NCBI GenBank assembly: GCA_017311315.1
Contig: CM029650.1
Span: forward strand, 18,453,118-18,517,117
Length of the DNA stretch: 64,000 nucleotides
Reading direction: 5' to 3'
DNA from: Dendrocalamus latiflorus
Taxonomy: Eukaryota; Streptophyta; Magnoliopsida; Poales; Poaceae
The notes under the pieces are model-generated. The model did no database searches. It saw only the letters and a list, made by a program, of their open reading frames with translations, and had not been told where the DNA came from. Positions within the stretch are counted from its first letter, which is position 1; each line of letters begins with the position of its first letter. Below are positions 60,668 to 64,000 of this stretch, one piece after another. The position numbers were made by a program, and so were the translations under genes.

Positions 60668-63636
60668 GTGAGAGACTATGTAAGAGGGTCCAGAATGTTT
60701 CTGATGAATCATTGCTAAGTTTGTGAAGTTGGCTTTTGGATTTTGCAAAGATTTATAGTTTTTTAGAACTTCCTTCAGACCGCCACTGACTGGCCTAGGA
60801 GGTGATCAAACTGTTACTTGTTAGATCGGCCAAAGGTAGCGGTTTGACTGGTAGCTGTTAGTGGTCAATCAGCTGGAGCCAGCGTTCTGATCGGCCAGAG
60901 GTTGATTCAGTTGGTATGTTTGGACCTAGGTCAATGCATCCGTGTTGCATGACACATGTTTTGACTAACGTGGGTCAAGTTGTAAACAACTTGTGTCTAG
61001 AAATGATTTTTTAGTCTTTTGACTAACATGAGTTAACCACGGTCAATGGTGAGGATCGGGGTTACACTCATGGAGGAGTCGAGGCCTAGAACGATTTAGG
61101 ATGCCAGATGAGATGGTTGAGCTTAATCATGGCATAAGAGAGGCAGAAAATATTGAAAGGAAGGTTCGAGTGACAGGTTGCATCAGGTGACTTAGTCGGT
61201 TTGATGGTGATTGCTTACAAGAAAAAAAATGAAGATCGGGTCAAGGAAGGATATTTTGGTAAGGAGGCTGTGAGTGTTTTAATACCGATCTTACGTATGT
61301 TTTGTTTGGATTCGGGAAAAACTCTTACTACTAAGATCTGGTAATGCAGAAGGAAGACACGAGAATTTTATACAGGTTTGGGCCTTCTCCTGAGAGAATA
61401 ATAACCCTACGTCCTATGTTGCTATCGCTCAAAGAGAAAATTACAAAGTGTGTAATGAAAAATGCCTTGCACTATCTCTTGCTTCGATCCCTCCCCCTTC
61501 CCCTTCCGACGTAATCCTTTATATAGTTGACCAAATGACGGCAACTGTCTAGCATCAAAAGACATCCCAATGGTTCAGATGATAACCGTCCATTGGAAGT
61601 TATTGTCAGAGAGATATGAGGGCGGTTCACCATACAACGGTTGTTGTCAAAGAGAGATCGTGTGCGGTTATCAAGATAAGCGCACGTTCTAACCAACTTG
61701 TTAGGCGACTCTACGAGACACTAGATATGTTATTCGTAGAAAAGTCTATGACTAGGTCATAGGACATCTTACGAGTACATGGTCATAGCAAGACTTACAA
61801 TCAAGGAGTAGTCGTAGTAAGACTTACAACTATGTAGTCATAGAGAGACTTACAACCATTGAGTAGTCGCAGTAGGACTTACGACTATGTGGTCATAGAC
61901 AAACTTACGACCATCGAGTAGTCGTAGTAGGATTTATGACTATGTGGTCATAGGCAGACTTACGACCATCGAGTACTCGCAGTAGGACTTATGACTATGT
62001 GGTCGTAGACAGACTTATGACCATCGAGTAGTTATAGTAGGACTTACGACTATATGGTCTTAGACAGACTTATGACCATTGAGTAGTCGCAGTAGGATTT
62101 ATGACTATATGTTCGTATTGAGACTTACTACCATTGAGTTGTCGTAGTAAAACTTATGACTATGTGGTCATAGACAGACTTACGACTATCGAGTAGTCAC
62201 AGTAAGAATTATGACTATGCGGTCATAGTGAGACTTATAACCATCGAGTAGTCGTAGTAAGACTTACGTGGTCGTAGAGAAACTTATGACCAAGGAGTAG
62301 TCGTAGCAAGACTTACGACTATTCTATAGAATCTCCCCTTTATCGATAAAGGGTATATTCGAATAATATAATAATGTAATAATTAGTGGATTATTATATC
62401 CTCGTGAGAGGCCAAATGCCAGAAACCATGTGGATCAAAATCGAGTGGCACATGCAAAATCTGTTTAGGTCAAGGAGAATCTGAGATGATCTAGTGGATC
62501 AAATGATGAAGGCTTAGCGGATGCGGGTTCATGTGATTGGAAAACAATGCATGAGTTAAAGGTATAAGTAAAACCCATATTGTATGGGGTTAATAGTTTC
62601 TCCTATATGTGCTAGTGGATAGTATCCATTAGGATTAGATGTGAATTAGTTACCTCATCTATTTAATAGGTTAGAATGGAAGCTTGCATGCCACCATCCA
62701 ACCATCCATCATTCTAACCAAGTGCTCTAGGGTTAGGGTTTGAGAAGTATGAGTGTTGTGATGTGCTCTTTTGTCCTCCAGGTAGAGTAGCTGTAAAACC
62801 TCCATCCTCAACTAGTAATAGATTAACTTTGTCCTTCACTCATAGAATCTTCTTGATTTGGTTGATTTACTCTTGTTCTTATTGGATTTGATCTCTTCTC
62901 CCCTTCTTAATCTTATTATGTGGGTAGGATGTGTAAGTGATGAAGATGACTCATAGAGATAAACACCTATCCATTTAGGCATCAGATCTTGTAAGATTTC
63001 AAAGTTGCTCAATTTTGTTTGGATTTGACCTCATTGTGAGATTTCTTGATCCCGAGTTTATTACTTCAAATCTTTGGAAGGAATAGCTTGCTATAATATG
63101 TGGGAACTCATCTAGAGCTATCTTGACCATCCTTTGTCCACGAGAAAGTCATATCTTTAAATTTTGGAGTTTGCTCGGTTTTGATGCAATCTTGCTTATT
63201 TTGGGGAAAGATTAGAACTTTAACCAAGATTCATGTGATATTTGAATAGAATAGGTTCCTAAGATCTTTAGCAAGGTGCATGCAACGTTTTATCCCTTTT
63301 GATTGAGGATTTTGAGAGTTGCACCTTTTTTCAGTCTTGGCTTAGGCTGATTTTCAGTTCTGAAAACAGAGAATGATTAGACTGCCCCTAAGCCCGATCT
63401 AACAAGTCATCGGTTAGACCGTCGGCTTTAAGCTGGTCAGATCGGCCTCTCTGTGGTGGTCAGATAGGAGAAGAGATGAGAATTTATTCTCTTAGGTTTT
63501 TGGGTGTGTTGTTTTGCTCTTGGGTCCCAATTCTGATCTTCATAGCTCTGTAGTTACTAGAGTGAAGAATTGGCAAATACCTGGAAAAAATTTTAGACGC
63601 ACCATTCACCCCCTCTGTTGCCATACCGGTCCTACA
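60668..63636 (+). mobile_element. Solo-LTR-like element, family B (copy B2), inside copia gag
   Basis: Starts TGAGAGACTATGT and ends CCGGTCCTACA, flanked by ctaag (60663-60667 and 63637-63641). It interrupts a recognisable copia gag that continues on both sides, which independently supports the boundaries. It contains a 55-bp minisatellite (61746-62325) and the same leader-like and end blocks as copy B1 (for example agcttgctataatatgtggg). Length is 2,969 bp with no gag-pol. Confidence 0.75.
61746..62325. repeat. 55-bp minisatellite, about 10 copies
   Basis: The unit is approximately gagtagtcgtagtaggactt, atgactatgtggtcatagac, agacttacgaccatc. Copies differ by a few substitutions and one short deletion near 62265. 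Each unit itself contains alternating (t)acgac(c/t)at and gtcgtag motifs that are near inverted repeats of each other. Confidence 0.9.
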
Positions 63637-63641
63637 CTAAG

Positions 63642-64000
63642 TCCATAGTTGGACAAGTTCATGACCTCTAGCTACTGGTTGGTGAGATTGTGCACTTGGG
63701 CTGTGTGTTACCTCCTAAGTTTGTGGCTATGTGTATTATTATTAAACTTTCTGTTTCTTGGTGGGATTTTACCACTAGCTTGAAACACAAGAGGAAGATA
63801 TTTTTATTGAGGATCTCATTGCTACCCTCTATGTGCAAGAAAAAGTAAGAACAAAAGATACACCCAACACTTCTGATCAGAACAATGCAAATTTTATAGA
63901 GAAAAAACTGCTACAAAGAAGTACAAATCCAACAAACCGAACAAGACAACTAGCTATAAGAAGAATAAAACTGAGAAAAAAGAATTAAGGGGCATCACCT
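63642..64000 (+). pseudogene. Decayed copia-type gag, 3' piece (runs off the window)
   Basis: Frame KSIVGQVHDL, then GEIVHLGCVLPPKFVA, IIIKLSVSWWDFTTSLKHKR continues the copia gag from 60667 after the solo LTR. A stop follows HDL and another follows CKKK. The end of the window is Lys/Asn-rich, as expected before the zinc knuckle, which is outside. Confidence 0.75.

Noticed and set aside
61746..62325. Regularly spaced repeats that might suggest a CRISPR array
   Set aside because: The repeats are contiguous 55-bp units without unique spacers, in a plant LTR; this is a minisatellite.

Overview
The window is plant nuclear DNA, almost certainly from a grass. Introns are flanked by GT/AG, coding exons are short and scattered, GC-rich exons sit in AT-rich spacer, and MITEs, solo LTRs and GC-rich PIF/Harbinger-type elements of the grass kind are common. 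There is no bacterial or viral gene content. The species cannot be fixed from the sequence alone.

Four real protein-coding genes are supported by reconstructed exons or full-length ORFs. (1) The 3' part of a SpoIIIAA/Ycf45-type P-loop ATPase gene (SEEDLING PLASTID DEVELOPMENT 1-like), + strand, 382-5016, six exons; its 5' part lies outside the window. (2) A single-exon zinc-finger homeodomain (ZF-HD) transcription factor, - strand, 24991-25821. (3) A complete six-coding-exon AP-2 clathrin adaptor sigma subunit gene, - strand, 44617-48711, whose first coding exon is just the ATG. (4) A two-exon Myb/SANT-like (LIMYB-type) DNA-binding protein gene, - strand, 54352-55313. They look functionally unrelated (plastid ATPase, transcription factor, endocytosis, DNA-binding protein), as expected in a plant genome.

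Most of the rest is transposable-element sequence, and many boundaries can be fixed by target-site duplications (TSDs). 5.75-9.76 kb: a short-LTR retrotransposon (two 138-bp LTRs, TSD gttcc) without gag-pol, with a PIF/Harbinger-type element nested in it. 12.9-15.4, 20.1-22.8 and 32.1-33.6 kb: three solo LTRs of one family (TGTAA...TTACA). 16.1-19.7 kb: another LTR-like segment. 29.9-34.25 and 60.7-63.6 kb: two solo-LTR-like copies of a second family that contain minisatellites; the first has one of the first-family solo LTRs nested inside it and the second sits inside a decayed copia gag. 49.6-50.9 kb: a second copy of the Harbinger-type element. 50.96-52.34 kb: an L1-type retroposed insert with a 16-bp TSD. 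MITEs, a foldback element, hAT-like elements and microsatellites fill much of the remainder.

The most interesting observations concern gene capture. The Harbinger-type element at 6765-8063 carries a fragment encoding the GHMP ATP-binding motif of homoserine kinase, while its sister at 49628-50868 has the same ends and the same proline-rich minisatellite but a different payload. The retroposed insert at 50956-52340 carries the N-terminal part of a BOI/SBP-type RING E3 ligase joined to a LINE-like tail. I found no CRISPR array, rRNA or convincing tRNA or miRNA gene.
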